Origin: Solanum dulcamara
Taxonomy: Eukaryota > Streptophyta > Magnoliopsida > Solanales > Solanaceae
Assembly: GCF_947179165.1 (NCBI RefSeq)
Contig: NC_077248.1
Span: forward strand, 48,076,232 to 48,140,231
Length of the DNA: 64,000 bases
Direction of reading: 5' to 3'
Positions 1 to 11,374 of the stretch are shown in pieces (within the stretch, counting starts at the first letter, position 1; every line of letters starts with the position of its first letter). The position numbers and the translations under genes are program-made. Below the pieces are notes generated by a model that saw nothing but the letters and a program-made list of their open reading frames with translations, was not told the DNA's origin and did not search any database.

Positions 1-1200
1 CTAAGTCTCAAAAATTCTTGCCAACCCCAGCTACCTCGACTAAGGATCAACTCAAACCCAATTCTTAGTCACAAATACGCCAACCACAATAAACATCAAT
101 CAAGTGTCCTAAAATGAGTTAATAAAGTCCAAACTAAGGCATAATCAATAATCTTACCAACTAGACTGGAAGTCTTATAATGGCAACCTAGCCCAAGGCT
201 CAAACCGGGACAAAGACCTAAGAATTTAGGAATCAAACCTAACCCTTCACATACAATCCAAACCACAAGTAATTTATACTAATCAATACCTCATGAATTT
301 CAATCAAAAGAAAGAAGAACGTAGCCTACCTCGAAGCCGAACACTCACGCTCCAAGTCTTCTTTCTGATAGATTGTTTTTAAAAAATGATTCAAAATGCC
401 TTCACGCTATAAAAATTATGATCATCTCATCATTATGAATGTTTTGACACTAAAATTGCATTATTTAGAGACAGACCCAAAATTGGTTCTAAAATAGGAT
501 TGTGGAACGTGCGACGAAAATCTCAAAAATGACTCTGTGAAAATATTCTAAGCATATTATTGAGATTGTACCCCAAAATGAGGACAACTTGATGCTGAAA
601 ATGACCTAAATTAGCCCAACAATTAAAATCACTATTAAAGCTTAATGTAAGCTAGGGCAAACCCTTTGGAGTGAATTTTACCTGAAATCATCGCCTTGCA
701 CTCTTTTCCGAACATACAAACACATAGCCACGATCAATACGAACACGTAGCACTTGGAATTTCCCAAATCAGAGTTTGCTAGATCCCAAAACCGAACAAT
801 GAGTAAGGGGGTCGGGCTTGTTCGCAAATGGTTTTAAATTAAAAGACTAGACAAGACAATGCATCACGATCGCAATCTTTGGTCTCGTGATCACAAAGTC
901 CACTAAGACAATAGATCACGATCGTGACCCCAACCTTATGAAGTAAAGTTCTAGGCGACAAAGCTTCGCGATCGCGATGCTTATGGATCGCGAATGTAAT
1001 GAGAAATGGTGCTTCAACCAGCAGGTGCTACACCAACTCAAACTTGGGCTTTGAAAAGCTCTAACAGGGAGCTCAAGCTTCGTTCGGAGTCTTGTGCGTG
1101 CAAACAGAATATGCTACCCACCAAATTTGATGTTCCAGACTCAATAATGTAGTTAAAATTTCTATCCAAGATCGTCTAAACAAAATGTGGGTTCCACACC
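1..1200 (-). mobile_element. Partial gypsy LTR, family L
   Basis: This stretch matches about 57540-58800 on the same strand over most of its length, with scattered substitutions and small indels, so it is a second copy of part of the family L LTR. The match fades near 1200. The left end lies outside the window. Shared landmarks include the text around 150-190 (an asset shared with 57690-57720) and around 540-720 (shared with 58040-58250). The segment 850-1010 does not match its partner: it carries motifs of the type tcacgatcgcga where the other copy has cgcgaacgcagag. No coding potential is seen. 1201-1347 shows nothing recognisable. Confidence 0.75.
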
Positions 1201-1352
1201 CAAATATAATTTTTGTCATTTCCCCAAAGAGGCTCAAAATGAAGAAAGAAATAAGGTTTAACAGAACTTCTATTCATTCATATGGCATTTTTCATAAGGC
1301 TTAGACACATATAGCTATATAAGCTTTTTCAAAAGTAAGAAGATTCCATACC

Positions 1353-3741
1353 TATTATATTCTGTATTTTTGCACATTGGACTATTCGTGAGTTAATGGA
1401 CATAAATTCAAGTACTTTTAATTTCAAATTTAAAAATGGCATAAATTGTTTGTAAATGATAAGTTATATGGATAATATATGTGAAGTTAAACACAACTTA
1501 AGAAGGACCCTTGAACCAATTCAAAGTAGAAGCCATCAAAAAGGAATTTTTTAAGTCACATTTTCTGGTGATCTGACCTTGGGAGGCCATAACCCCTTTA
1601 GCATATGGGAATTTGGGAAAACTCTTAAAATGACAGTTGTAGATAATTGAAATAGTTTTTAACCATAGGTCGTAGGTCGGAATGTGACATAGGGATAAGA
1701 AGATATGGATTTTTTAAGGCAGAAAGGTCGAACTAAATAGTGGATTCGGACCAACTCGATTTTAACTCGGGTCAGGCCCAATAACCACGCTATTAAATGT
1801 AATTTTTCCTATTTTTCCTTCAGCCTTCAGACGAAAAATGTCCAGAAATTTTCAGAGAGAGTGAAAGAGGAGAATCCTAGAGAAAAACATCAAAATTGAC
1901 CATAATTAAAGCCCTAAATCTCGAAGCTCATGAAGAGAAAAATGTTGTACGTCGCATTGCCTTCAATTTGAGCTAAAGATCATCCAAGAATGAGAAGTTT
2001 TAATGTGGTTGATGCACACTTGAGGTAATATTAAAGTCCATTTTTCATTGCTAACAAGTTTATTTAGAGTTTTAACGGATTAGAACGGAGAAAATAGCGT
2101 TATAAACTCGTTTGTTAATTTGTTGAGATTTATGGGTTAAGGGGCTATTTTAGGTGGATTAAATGGATGGAATTACCTGAGTGATGATGTATAATTATTT
2201 TTTATATTATTTTGATGTTGTTGATGAATTGTTGTTCTTGAATTTGGAAGAATAAAGTGTATGAAGATATTGTATATATTTTGGAGTTGTTTGGTATGAT
2301 ATTTGTGGGCTGTTGTAGAACTTGGTCTAACATTAACATAGTTTTCTTACATTTAAATGAGTGATATTGCTGTCATGGGGCTACTGCTATATGTCATTAA
2401 AATAGATAAAAAGATTATATGAAATAACGTATAAAAATTGGAGGTGGTTTACTTGGCGTGTTGTAGGGGTTCATAAGGTTTTTGAGCATCTTTATGTGGT
2501 TAATTAGGGGTTGTTTTGGTATGTTATTGTTGTTCTTTTTGAACTTGGAAGATTAATGATAGTTAAGATTATATATTTCGTTGTATGTTGGTTGGGTTAT
2601 TGTAGCAATGTTTCGATGAAAATGTTAAGAGTGTGGATCATTAAAGATAACATGGAGATGTAGTAATTGTAGGTGGAGTTAGATTATTGTCGGATGTTAT
2701 GCATGTGGGCTACCTTATTCTAGAAATGATGTTATAATGAAGAGATTAAATTGTATTAAATGGAATTGGAAGTAAGAAAAATCTATGATTAGTTTTGGTA
2801 TTAAAATGGACAGAATTAGAGTTTCTTGAATTAGATTGGGTTGGTTGTAATGTGTGGCTGCTTGTGTTGAATTGAAGGATTAAATTTAGGTATAATTATG
2901 CATTGTATGGTTAAATGTTGGGCTGTTATAAATCATTTCGATAAGGTATGATGGTTGCAACCTATTAAGAGTAATTCGATAGCATTGTAGTCGTCATGTA
3001 GACAATTAACGAAATCGAATGTTATATGGGTTGTTCGGGGTATTTTTGAATATCGTCTTGGCATGTCTTGACATGGAATTTGAATGTGTGATTGTTGATG
3101 TTTCTTGGTGATTCTATGGCGGGTTTGGAAGTGGGGAAAGTGACCGGTATAGGAAAGGTGATGTCCAATTATTTTTAGAAATAACCTACTAACGATAAAG
3201 TACGTTTTATACCTTTCCGTAGCTTAACCGTAGTGCTTAACATTTTAATATAGGTTGAGACAATATTGGAAAGCATATACGTATTATGTGCAAGTAAACG
3301 CTAAAGGTATGTAAAGCTAACCTTTCTTTCTTTTGGCATGATCCATATGAAACAAATGGACGACGAATGTATAAATTCCAAAGAAGCTCTTATTCTTAGA
3401 TACACTAGGATGGCTAATGTTCTTGATTCCTGGAACTTATATCATTATGTGTTGATACATGTGTATGATTCCAGCCATCCTATTTTGATATTATTCATAT
3501 TTGGTATAATTCATAATGACAATCGAAGGATACTTGAGACAACTACTGTCTTGATTTTCAAATGATGGTTCATTTTGATTATTCTATTCAGTCTCAAATG
3601 ATGATTTAAATGCATATAGTTACTCACTACTCTGCTCGTGCATACTATTATCACATCTTTCACCGCATTCCAGGCCGGGTATTTATTAGTGCACAGCTTT
3701 ACTGCTTTGTTCACCGAGTCCCTCACTAAAGGGCCGGGTAC

Positions 3742-3779
<38 letters not shown>

Positions 3780-4569
3780 GATGACCTGATGAGGTAATGA
3801 TGGCGCCGAGCCCCATGATGGGTCGAATATAATATACATGTATATGACAGATTCACCGAGACTATAATGGGCCGGATATGATATATGATATAATCATGCA
3901 TGATTTTATTTCATAAGGCACAGGTACAATGATTTCTTGTGTAACGGTATCATACTTGTATCCTGAAACCTCTACTTTAGATATGATCTTTCTTATTGTA
4001 TTTTATGTTTATATACTCAGTACATATATCGTACTGACCCCCTCTCTCCAGGGGAGGAGGGGGTTGCATTTCATGCCCGCAGATACAGATACTCGTTTCG
4101 GGGATTCGCCAGTTTAGAATTTCCACTCAGCGGTTTTGAAGTGCTTCATTGTCCCAGAGCCTAGACTTTTGGTACCGATCCCTTTAATGTATATATTTGT
4201 TTATTCAGGGGTACGGTGGGGCTCTGTCCCATCATATGCTATTGGTAATACTCTTTGAGGTCTGTAGACACATGTGTGGGTTGTATATAGATGTTATCCA
4301 GCTGTGCTAGTATGACTTATGTTTTGGGATGTTCTCATTTGTAGTGGCAGACTTGTCGGCTTACATACTATGCAATCTTATCTTTTGACGATTGTGACTC
4401 CCTAGGAGACAGGTGGTTTTGGTATGTATATAAATGTGATAGTTTTGAGACGACGCTCGGTCCGTATAAATTTCATGTCATGTGAGTGTTGATCAATTAT
4501 AGATAACAGGTGTGTATATGAGTGTTCAATTAGGGCACTAGTCACAGCCTGCAGGGTTGGGTCGTGACA
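1353..4569 (+). mobile_element. Solo LTR, family A (Tekay/Del-type gypsy)
   Basis: The sequence is the reverse complement of both LTRs of the complete element at 15635-26572, recognisable along its whole length. It starts at the position equivalent to the LTR start (tg decayed to ta) and ends in gggtcgtgaca. The flanking five bases are atacc (1348-1352) and atacg (4570-4574), four of five identical, which fits a decayed target-site duplication. No primer site or internal region adjoins it, so it is a solo LTR left by LTR-LTR recombination. At 3217 bp it is longer than the two LTRs of the full element (2841 and 2914 bp); part of the excess is a TA microsatellite. The short open frames inside are not coding. 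Confidence 0.85.
3744..3775. repeat. (TA)16 microsatellite
   Basis: An uninterrupted run of 16 TA units lies between two of the ccggccc...ggactcggtg-type repeats of the solo LTR. The related LTRs have only short imperfect TA runs at the matching place (16300-16310 and 24340-24350), so the array expanded in this copy. Confidence 0.95.
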
Positions 4570-4574
4570 ATACG

Positions 4575-5063
4575 TATCCAACCACTTTCAAAACAAATTT
4601 CATAAAACAAGGATTACCTTTCCTTTACAAACCAAACATCATATTTAAAAGAAAACACTTTTAGACTAAAAAACTATCTAGAAAATCTCATTTTCTACCA
4701 ACATTATGGAGAGGTATGTAGGATCACTACAGTAAAAGTGAAAGCTGAATAACCCAAAATACCCCTACTTTTGTTACAAGACACGATTGAGAGAGATCTC
4801 AGGAGAAAAGGACTATTCCATAACCCTAAAAGAGCGTTCCTCTTCAATACTTGAGAATTTTTATGAATGTTTGTGCTGAGCATAAGAGTGCAGTAATAAC
4901 TGATGAGGAATTAAAATTGAAACTGTTTGTTTTATTTTCTTACAAGTGAAGCTAACAAGTACTATAACCACATGAAACTGACTCGTGGCTTAAGTTGGTG
5001 TACATATTTATCTACGAGTAGAGCTTAGTTGTTGGACGAACGCAGATGGTCAATAGTATATTG
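4575..5063. other. Unassigned AT-rich intergenic DNA
   Basis: No open frame longer than background, no LTR ends and no match to other parts of the window were seen here. The solo LTR at 1353-4569 is inserted at its left edge. Confidence 0.5.
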
Positions 5064-5065
5064 TA

Positions 5066-5302
5066 CTCCATCCGTCTCATTTTATGTGGCACCGTTTGAC
5101 TTAGCACGGTATTTAAAAGAAAGAAAGATTTTTAAAACTTGTAGTCTAAAATAATTCTTAGATATTTGTGTGCTTGTAAATCATTTCATTAAGGATAGAA
5201 GACCAATTTTAAAGTTGAATTATTTCTAATTATAGTAAGATGACATTCTTTATGGAATAGACGAAAAAGAAAAGGATACCACATAAAATAGGACAGAGGG
5301 AG
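5066..5302. mobile_element. Stowaway-type MITE (Tc1/mariner)
   Basis: The element starts ctccatccgtctcatttta and its reverse complement starts ctccctctgtcctatttta, giving terminal inverted repeats of about 26 bp that continue into tgtgg. Both ends are flanked by TA (5064-5065 and 5303-5304), the expected target duplication. The length is 237 bp with an AT-rich interior and no open frame. The CTCC(C)TCCGT-type end and the TA target are the hallmarks of plant Stowaway elements, which are moved by a mariner transposase encoded elsewhere. Confidence 0.92.
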
Positions 5303-5304
5303 TA

Positions 5305-6780
5305 TTTGAGACAGCAGGACTATGAGCTTTTATAAGAAGAATGGGTAAGGTTTGGAGATGTATTGGCACCTCAAGATCAAAGGCTTTATGACACCACAAT
5401 AATGATACGTTCTGGAAAGCACTTGATATGGTGAACCAATCTTTAGTCACAACCGTAGCAAGTGCAAAATTGAATAACATGTCGAGTGAGGAAGTCACAA
5501 GGTAATAAATAACGTAATAAGACATGATTGAGAGTGGAACGTTAAGTTCAAAATGGTAGTGATAGAAATCATAGATCATAGTAGTAGATCACGGAAGTGC
5601 ACATATTGCAGGGATCTTTTGATCTGCAAGCTGGCTGACTAAGATAACTTTGTCGCGTCAGGTCAAGGAATTGGAAAATTTCTTGAATGGATTTCTCTGA
5701 GCACAAAATAGAGTGTGTCACTACGTTAAATCAAGCCCTACTCAGAAGGTAACTCGTGATTGTAATAGTGTAGAACATAATAAGTAAATTCAAAATATGA
5801 GTCGTGTCACAATCGAAACAAAGGAGCTTGGTGGGAAGCAACCCAACTTTCTAGTAAGTATTTGAGTGTTTTGCAGGTATAAGGTACCAATCAAAGGAAG
5901 AAGCACACGTGGAAGAACAAAAGTGTTTGAAAATTTCAAGTCTATCAAGCAGAGAACTAACCACAACAGACAGACAATCCACACTCTAGGCTCTACAACG
6001 CGGACCTTGTCCCATACACTGCTTCGAGCCATGATTTTCTGTAAAATTTTGTGAGAGCAAAAATAGGTAAAAACAACACGTTGGGGTCTGCTGCATGGAT
6101 CATGAGCTCTGCGATGGCTCCTCCACTGCATCCGACCTCTTTTACCTGAAAACTCTAGTTAAATATGATTGGTCAACCGGACTGGTACACTTAATATAAG
6201 CCCAGACCTTTAATTTTCTCTCATTTCTTCACATATGTACCACATCTCTTCTAAATCTCTCAAGAGAACCATGAAGCATACTCGGATTTCACATTTCTTT
6301 CATCTTTCACTACTTCAACCATCATGGTAAGTTTTCAATTACTTTATACTTGGTTTCCTTATTGTTCGAAACTCAGTTTGTTCAAATCCTTCACTGTTCA
6401 TGGCCTAGTTTATGATGCATGTATAAAGCTAATAATGGGTATGCAATTATGATCATAAGATGTTGGGTTGACTATAAACTTTTATACGCAGTGGACACTA
6501 ACCTTAAAATTACACAAACATTGTGAAATTTTGATAACTCTAGGGCTTATATTCGAAGTTGAGGTCTATAAACTACTGGTTTATTAGATTTAATTCGACA
6601 TGATTGTTGAAAATGGTTTCTAGTCAATGATCTTAATAAGTAGGGAATATCTGAGTACCCAAACACAGAGACTAGTATTATTATGCTAGTAAATTAAGTG
6701 TGGGTCATCCTAACTCCTCTAAAATTTAATCTTTAGCCTTCTAACTGAAATATGAAAATCTATATTGTTAGAATTGACAA
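5305..6780. other. Unassigned intergenic DNA
   Basis: I see no protein family here in any frame. The longest minus-strand frame (5790-6131, 113 codons) resembles nothing I know. Around 6190-6330 there is a TATA-like aatataagcc followed by a pyrimidine-rich stretch, which could be an LTR or leader of the element whose coding trace begins near 6905; I could not delimit any ends. Confidence 0.4.
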
Positions 6781-6904
6781 GTAGGATGTCTTCAAGGCAA
6801 GATAGAGGGATTACCATGGTTGATTCCACTAGAAGGAACCCAAAAGTTCTCAAATGAGACAAAGTTCACAAGCCACCCCGCGAATACCTACCCCATAAAC
6901 ACTT

Positions 6905-7195
6905 CTTCACATATTCGAATTATGTTGGATAAATGAAACCGAGGGTAAACAGTGGTTTAAAACCCATAAAGAGGTGAAATATCACCCCGATGAAAGGGTA
7001 GATAGAGCAAGCCTAGTAGCAGAATTTTGTAGTATAATTGAACATTTGCACACCCTGGGTCTATATTTCATATTTGAGGACCAAAGGGACTGTATCCTGA
7101 ATTTAGTGAGGGAATTCTATGGCAACTGAGACCCTCACAACCTCAGGAACCAAGTCTTCATCAGAGACCAAATAGTAATTTCACATCCATAACAC
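6905..7195 (+). pseudogene. Degenerate transposon-like coding fragment
   Basis: One frame runs for about 95 codons with only late stops. It includes EGKQWFKTHKEVKYHPDE (from 6941) and then a block reading NLVREFYGN, stop, DPHNLRNQVFIRDQIV (7100-7180). The pattern 'REFYANW...V.IRG..V' is, as I remember it, typical of the putative plant transposon protein domain common in Solanaceae annotation and found in Athila- or Ogre-like elements. The stop after GN sits where that family has Trp, so TGG to TGA is likely. A separate open frame follows at 7207-7488 (93 codons, no recognised domain) and may be the same element in another frame. The domain assignment is tentative. Confidence 0.4.
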
Positions 7196-7655
7196 TAAAT
7201 GAGTAGTTGATACTTTGGTTGTTGACCTCACTATATTGCAAGATTCATCCATACGAACACTATATCAGGTTATTTGTCATATACTATATTGACCAAGGTT
7301 CGAATCTAGGTGGACATGTAACCAACTTATGGAGAGGATATGGAATCCATCCTCCTATAGAGCAAAAGATGGAACAACTATATAAAGACTATCTGCTAAG
7401 TGCAAGTGCACAAAGGCTCTGCCACATAGACCTAGAGTTAAAGGAGCAGATGGATGATAATGTCCCCATCGATGTGGAATTAGCATAACAAGACTCTAAT
7501 GTTGAGTCTAGTTAGCTTATGATATTCATCTTAAGAATGAACAAAAGGATTTATTAGTTATGTCGCTTATAATGTGTTGCGTCTACTCCCATATTTATAC
7601 ACAACTATAGTAGTATAAGATATATGTGAAATAGGAGATCTAATCATACTAAACT
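7196..7655. other. Junction between transposon remnants
   Basis: The left part carries the 93-codon plus-strand frame 7207-7488, unrecognised and probably fortuitous. The right part (7490-7655) is AT-rich and lies just beyond the end of the copia pol, where its 3' LTR should be. I could not identify LTR ends. Confidence 0.35.
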
Positions 7656-7659
7656 TAAG

Positions 7660-8563
7660 CTATACCTTATCCGTAGGATTACTAGTTAATGAAGGAGTCG
7701 AGCTCTTCAAAGGAGTCATAAGAGTCATTCCAATACTCCCCTCACAAGCTGCAGGTAGAGGAATGACATTTATCTTAGAGCAAAGAAACTCAAATCGGGA
7801 TGAAACAAGAGTCTTGGTAAGGGCATCGACAAGTTGATCTTTAGTGGATAGAAATTGAAAGGAGAGATCCTTGCGAGCAACCTTGTCAAAGAAAAAGTGA
7901 AAATCTATTTCAAGATGCTTGGTGCGGGCATGGAAAATTGGATTTATAGACATATAGGCTGCACCAAGATTATCCACCATAACATAGAAGATGTGAGAAG
8001 CAGAATGTTGAGCTTAAATAGAAAAAATTCCAACCATGTGAACACAACTATAGCATTGGAAAGTGCTTTATATTCAGATTTGGTGGACAAGCAGGCAACA
8101 ATCCATTTCTTCTTAGATGACCAAGAGATCAATATGTTTCAAAGAAGGATAGTGTAACCACTTGTGAAGTTTTCTGTCATCCAAAGAGATCGCCCAATAC
8201 GAATTAGTGAAGGCATGTAGCACTAAATTTGATTAATGAGGAATGACTAATTGATGATGCATGGTGAGCTTGAGATATTGAAGGATACACTTAATAGTAT
8301 CCCACTGATTTTAACTAGGAGGAGTGCATAAATTGGCAGACCTTGTTAATGACAAATACAAGATCCGGCCGAGTCAAGGTGTAATATTGCAAAGCTTCAA
8401 TAATAGTGTGATATAAAATGGGGTCATCAAATAGAGACTTATCACCTGCATGAAGCTTAGTTTTTGTGCTATATGAGTGCGAATTGGTTTGCAATCATGC
8501 ATTGCATCCTGGGTGAGCAAATTTGTGATGTATTGTTGTTGAGAAAGACAAAGTGTGGTGATA
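7660..8563 (-). pseudogene. Copia pol remnant: end of RT and RNase H
   Basis: Read on the minus strand, the sequence gives the last part of a Ty1/copia polyprotein in several frames. From right to left on the plus strand: LCLSQQQYITNLL (near 8540), the segment before RNase H, then LISWSSKKKWIVACLSTKSEYKAL-like RNase H (8132-7990), and finally DNLGAAYMSINPIFHARTKH followed by STKDQLVDALTK (7980-7830). These are the conserved C-terminal copia blocks. Stops and frameshifts split it into at least three frames. The family M solo LTR at 8569-11030 interrupts it, and the upstream RT continues at 11036-11369. Catalytic copies normally carry DNLGA...HTRTKH...TKDQ.AD.LTK; here the Asp/Ala pair reads VDALTK. 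Confidence 0.88.
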
Positions 8564-8664
8564 GTTTGTGTAACACCCCTCAAAATTTTTCCTAAGATTC
8601 GGCCTTCTTTGTACACGTGTGGGGCCCATCGTATTTATTTCGAAGAATGTGCTTGAGTTAAGAT

Positions 8665-8710
8665 GAGTCCCTGAGGAGTTTAAGAGTGAGTCCCTGAGGA
8701 GTTTAAGAGT
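8665..8710. repeat. 23-bp perfect tandem duplication in the M LTR
   Basis: A 23-bp unit beginning gagtccctgaggagtttaag is repeated twice head to tail without mismatch. I did not find the duplication at the matching place in the M copy at 60096-62525, so it is probably specific to this copy. Confidence 0.9.
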
Positions 8711-9009
8711 GTTGGAGGTGATGTGGGGTCATCGAGGACCCCTAGGACCGAGCTAAGTCCAAAAGATCCGTCGTGGCTAAGTTTAGGACGAGTTCACGTA
8801 AGGGTCGAATTTCAATGACCCTATCATTTGAAAGACGTCAATTTGGGTGGCCCCTGACCTATCAAATTAAAGGTCGTTGAGTCTTCTTTCCAACGCCACC
8901 AAGAACGTAGATTTTGGAGTTCAGGGCCAAAAGATATGACGATCCGAAGACGAACTAGCACGACAGGGATTTCATTTTGGTCTGGGTTACCACTGCTGGG
9001 GAAATGGCC

Positions 9010-9300
9010 CTGGCGCCGTAAGGGCGCGATGCGCCACTATCGCGCCAGGAACATGCCTCAGTAGTTTGGTCCCTGGCGCGACGCGCCACTAAAAGTGTGC
9101 AGGGTTTTGGGGCCGAATTCCCAGAATTTGGAACAATAGGCTTGGCGCTGTAAGGGCGCGACGCGCCACTATCACGCCAGGAACATGCCTCAGTAGTTTG
9201 GTCCCTGGCGCGGCGCGCCACTAAAAGTTGTGCAGGTTTTAGGTGAAATTGGCCTTGGCGCTGTAAGGGCGCGATGCGCCACTATCGCGCCAAGGGCGTT
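9010..9300. repeat. GC-rich palindromic tandem repeat in U3 of the M LTR
   Basis: Two and a third units of about 113-131 bp begin at 9010, 9141 and 9254. Each carries gcgcgatgcgccactatcgc-type text that can fold back on itself. The block is far richer in GC and CpG than anything else in the window. It ends about 55 bp before a TATA-like run. The other M copy has a different block here (60480-60775), built on gactcgtaga motifs. Confidence 0.9.
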
Positions 9301-9353
9301 TTAGCCTATTTTCAGAACATTTTGAGGAGGGGCAATTTGGGAACTTACCCAAT

Positions 9354-9362
9354 TATATATAT
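9354..9362 (+). promoter_or_regulatory. Probable LTR TATA box (family M)
   Basis: A tatatatat run sits just downstream of the GC-rich block and is followed about 40 bp later by a CT-rich leader (ctctctct, ctcttcttctcc, 9400-9460), the usual arrangement of a plant retrotransposon promoter and untranslated leader. It is predicted from sequence alone. Confidence 0.55.
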
Positions 9363-11035
9363 GTAGCCCTTGGCCTTTTGGGAACTCATTTGGCAGCCCT
9401 CACTCTCTCTCTAAAAAGCCCTAAGAGCTCCTCTCCCTTCTCTCTACTCTTCTTCTCCATTTCCAACAAAAGAGTCCAAGAAGCTTCAAGATTAGAGTCC
9501 TCCATTAAAGACCCAACCTCAAGGTTTTCTTCAAGTCTTCACTAAGGTATGTAAGTCTATCCAAAACATGGGCTAAGTCCACCCATGTGCCCTATTCTCT
9601 TTTTGAGGATTAGATGTCCATGAAAATGGAGTTTCTTGATATGGTCTAAGTTTAATGAGTTTTGTCCCCTATTTATTGGATTCTATATGCATTGATGTTG
9701 TTGAGCTAAGAGGTTCCTAAAATGAGCCCTTATGTGAGTATGAGATGATGAAGAAATGAGTTGCTAAATATGTTTCATTGGTCTTCTTAATTATGTAGAC
9801 TTGATCAAGTATACTATTTTCTTAAACATGTCGCTTATTATAAAAATGTCGATTTGAAGTCTTGAGGATGTGATGAGTCACAAGGATTTTCTCAAATGGA
9901 TGGAGGTAATGATTGATTATATCTAGATGATGTTATTTATGTGTATTTAAAACTTCCTTGAAGGTATGATTGAGATTGAGCATTGAGATTGATATTTGAT
10001 TGTGATAGAGTTGATGAGTCGACAAGGTTGTAATGAGACTTGTTGATATGAGTCGATTGAGTTGAGTTGATGGAGTTTTATGAGCATTGAGTCTTGGGAG
10101 GAGTATCGAGCACCGAATTGGGCAAGAGTATAGTCCATACTCGAACCCAATACCTGTGTTGCCAAACGTAGGGGGGATTGAACCGTTAAAGTCGGATGCT
10201 TCCCCGAGAGCTTTTGTCCTGACATTATAGGACCTGGTTGGATTGGATCCATGAGTGTTCGTCGTTCATACCCTGGCAAGGTATGAACGGGCGTGGCAAT
10301 GACGTCGTTTTGTTGTACCTTCACTGGCTCATAAGTGTTGGTTGTCGGTTAAGAGAAACTCCCAAATAAGTTTTGATAGCACTCTGAGTCAGATTGAGTT
10401 GAATTGTATATGATTGGTCCAGTCTAAATCATACTCTTGTTTAGACTTAGGACATTTGATTGAGTTATCATTCCTTTTGAGTTGAGCTCCCGAGTTGGTT
10501 GAATTATTCTTCCTTGATGTTCGTTGTATTCGGCCATTTTACATACTCGTACATTCCATGTACTGACGCCATTTGGCCTGCATCGTTTTATGATGCAGAG
10601 ACAGGTACTAGAGATCATCAACCGGCGCTCTGTTGAAGATCCACTTACACTTCCAGCCAGTCGGTGAGTCCTCCTAGTTCCCGGAGGATACTGGGCCTTC
10701 CTGTACAGTTTTTGATTGTCCCTTTTTTTTATTTAGATTGTCGGTAGCCATGGTCTTGTCATTGGCACCTTTTAGACTTGAATAGAGGCTTCATAGACTG
10801 AGATGTGAGGAGGTCGAGCGGTCATATTGAGGATTCCTATTTTGATTATCATCTTGATTGTAAATATTTGGCCTTCGGCCCTTATGATATGAGAAGTATT
10901 TCTTATATTGAGTTTTCTGCTAATAGAATGTGCTTGAATGAATGAGCGATTGTACCAAGTGGTTCGCTCGGAGGTCAGAGATGGCCTTCGGGTGCCGGTT
11001 ACGTCTAGGGTACCCTCCCGGGGCGTGACAGTTTG

Positions 11036-11369
11036 CTTCACTTCAATACCTAAAAAGAAACTTAAGAAAGATAAGTCATGAATAGAAAATTCATCTACTA
11101 ACTTTGATATAACACATTCCAAAATTGTGGAATGGCTAGTAGTGATAATAATGGCATCAACATAAACAAGCAAGTAAGTCGTGACACCATGATTTTGATA
11201 GACAAATAAATACATGTCTGTTTTGGAAGGAAAAATCTTACAACCATAAGAAATTGATGAAGCTGCATATACCATGCTCTCAGTGCGTGTTTGAGACCAT
11301 AGAGAGATTTCTGAAACAAACATTCATGATTAGGGAATGATGGGTGAACAAATACAGTGGGTTGACCTA
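11036..11369 (-). pseudogene. Copia pol remnant: reverse transcriptase
   Basis: The minus strand encodes the central copia RT. The run FQKSLYGLKHALRAWY (11319-11270 region) is the conserved KSLYGLKQAPRAWY block, and further on TTYLLVYVDAIII contains the active-site motif with Ala in place of the second Asp (YVDA instead of YVDD). The sequence SFFLGIEVKQ follows at 11060-11031. The two blocks fall in different frames, so there is at least one frameshift as well as the lost catalytic Asp. Upstream pol (integrase, protease, gag) is absent: at 11370 the sequence is cut by a family C LTR. The downstream part resumes at 8563 on the other side of the M solo LTR. Confidence 0.9.
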
Positions 11370-11374
11370 TATAT

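Larger units (their letters stand above)
8569..11030 (+). mobile_element. Solo LTR, family M (gypsy)
   Basis: This 2462-bp sequence starts tgtaacaccc and ends gggcgtgaca, and is flanked by a perfect 5-bp duplication gtttg (8564-8568 and 11031-11035). Removing it and one gtttg rejoins the copia RT frame on both sides (EVKQT...TTLCLS), which confirms the borders. A second, diverged copy with the same ends lies at 60096-62525. There is no primer site or coding region, so it is a solo LTR. The minus-strand frame 8955-9221 comes only from the GC-rich repeat at 9010-9300 and is not a gene. Confidence 0.95.

Noticed and set aside
3511..3901. Overlapping minus-strand frames with Ile-Tyr runs
   Set aside because: The runs are the translated TA microsatellite inside the solo LTR.
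5790..6131. 113-codon minus-strand frame
   Set aside because: No recognisable family, no supporting context, and an overlapping frame of similar quality on the other strand (5866-6054).
8955..9221. Minus-strand 88-codon frame with a repeated Arg/Ala-rich protein
   Set aside because: It is read through the GC-rich tandem repeat of the M LTR; the protein repeat mirrors the DNA repeat and the other M copy lacks it.
9947..10324. 125-codon minus-strand frame in the M solo LTR
   Set aside because: Antisense to the LTR, with no recognisable domain; the second M copy has only a shorter, different frame (61557-61793).
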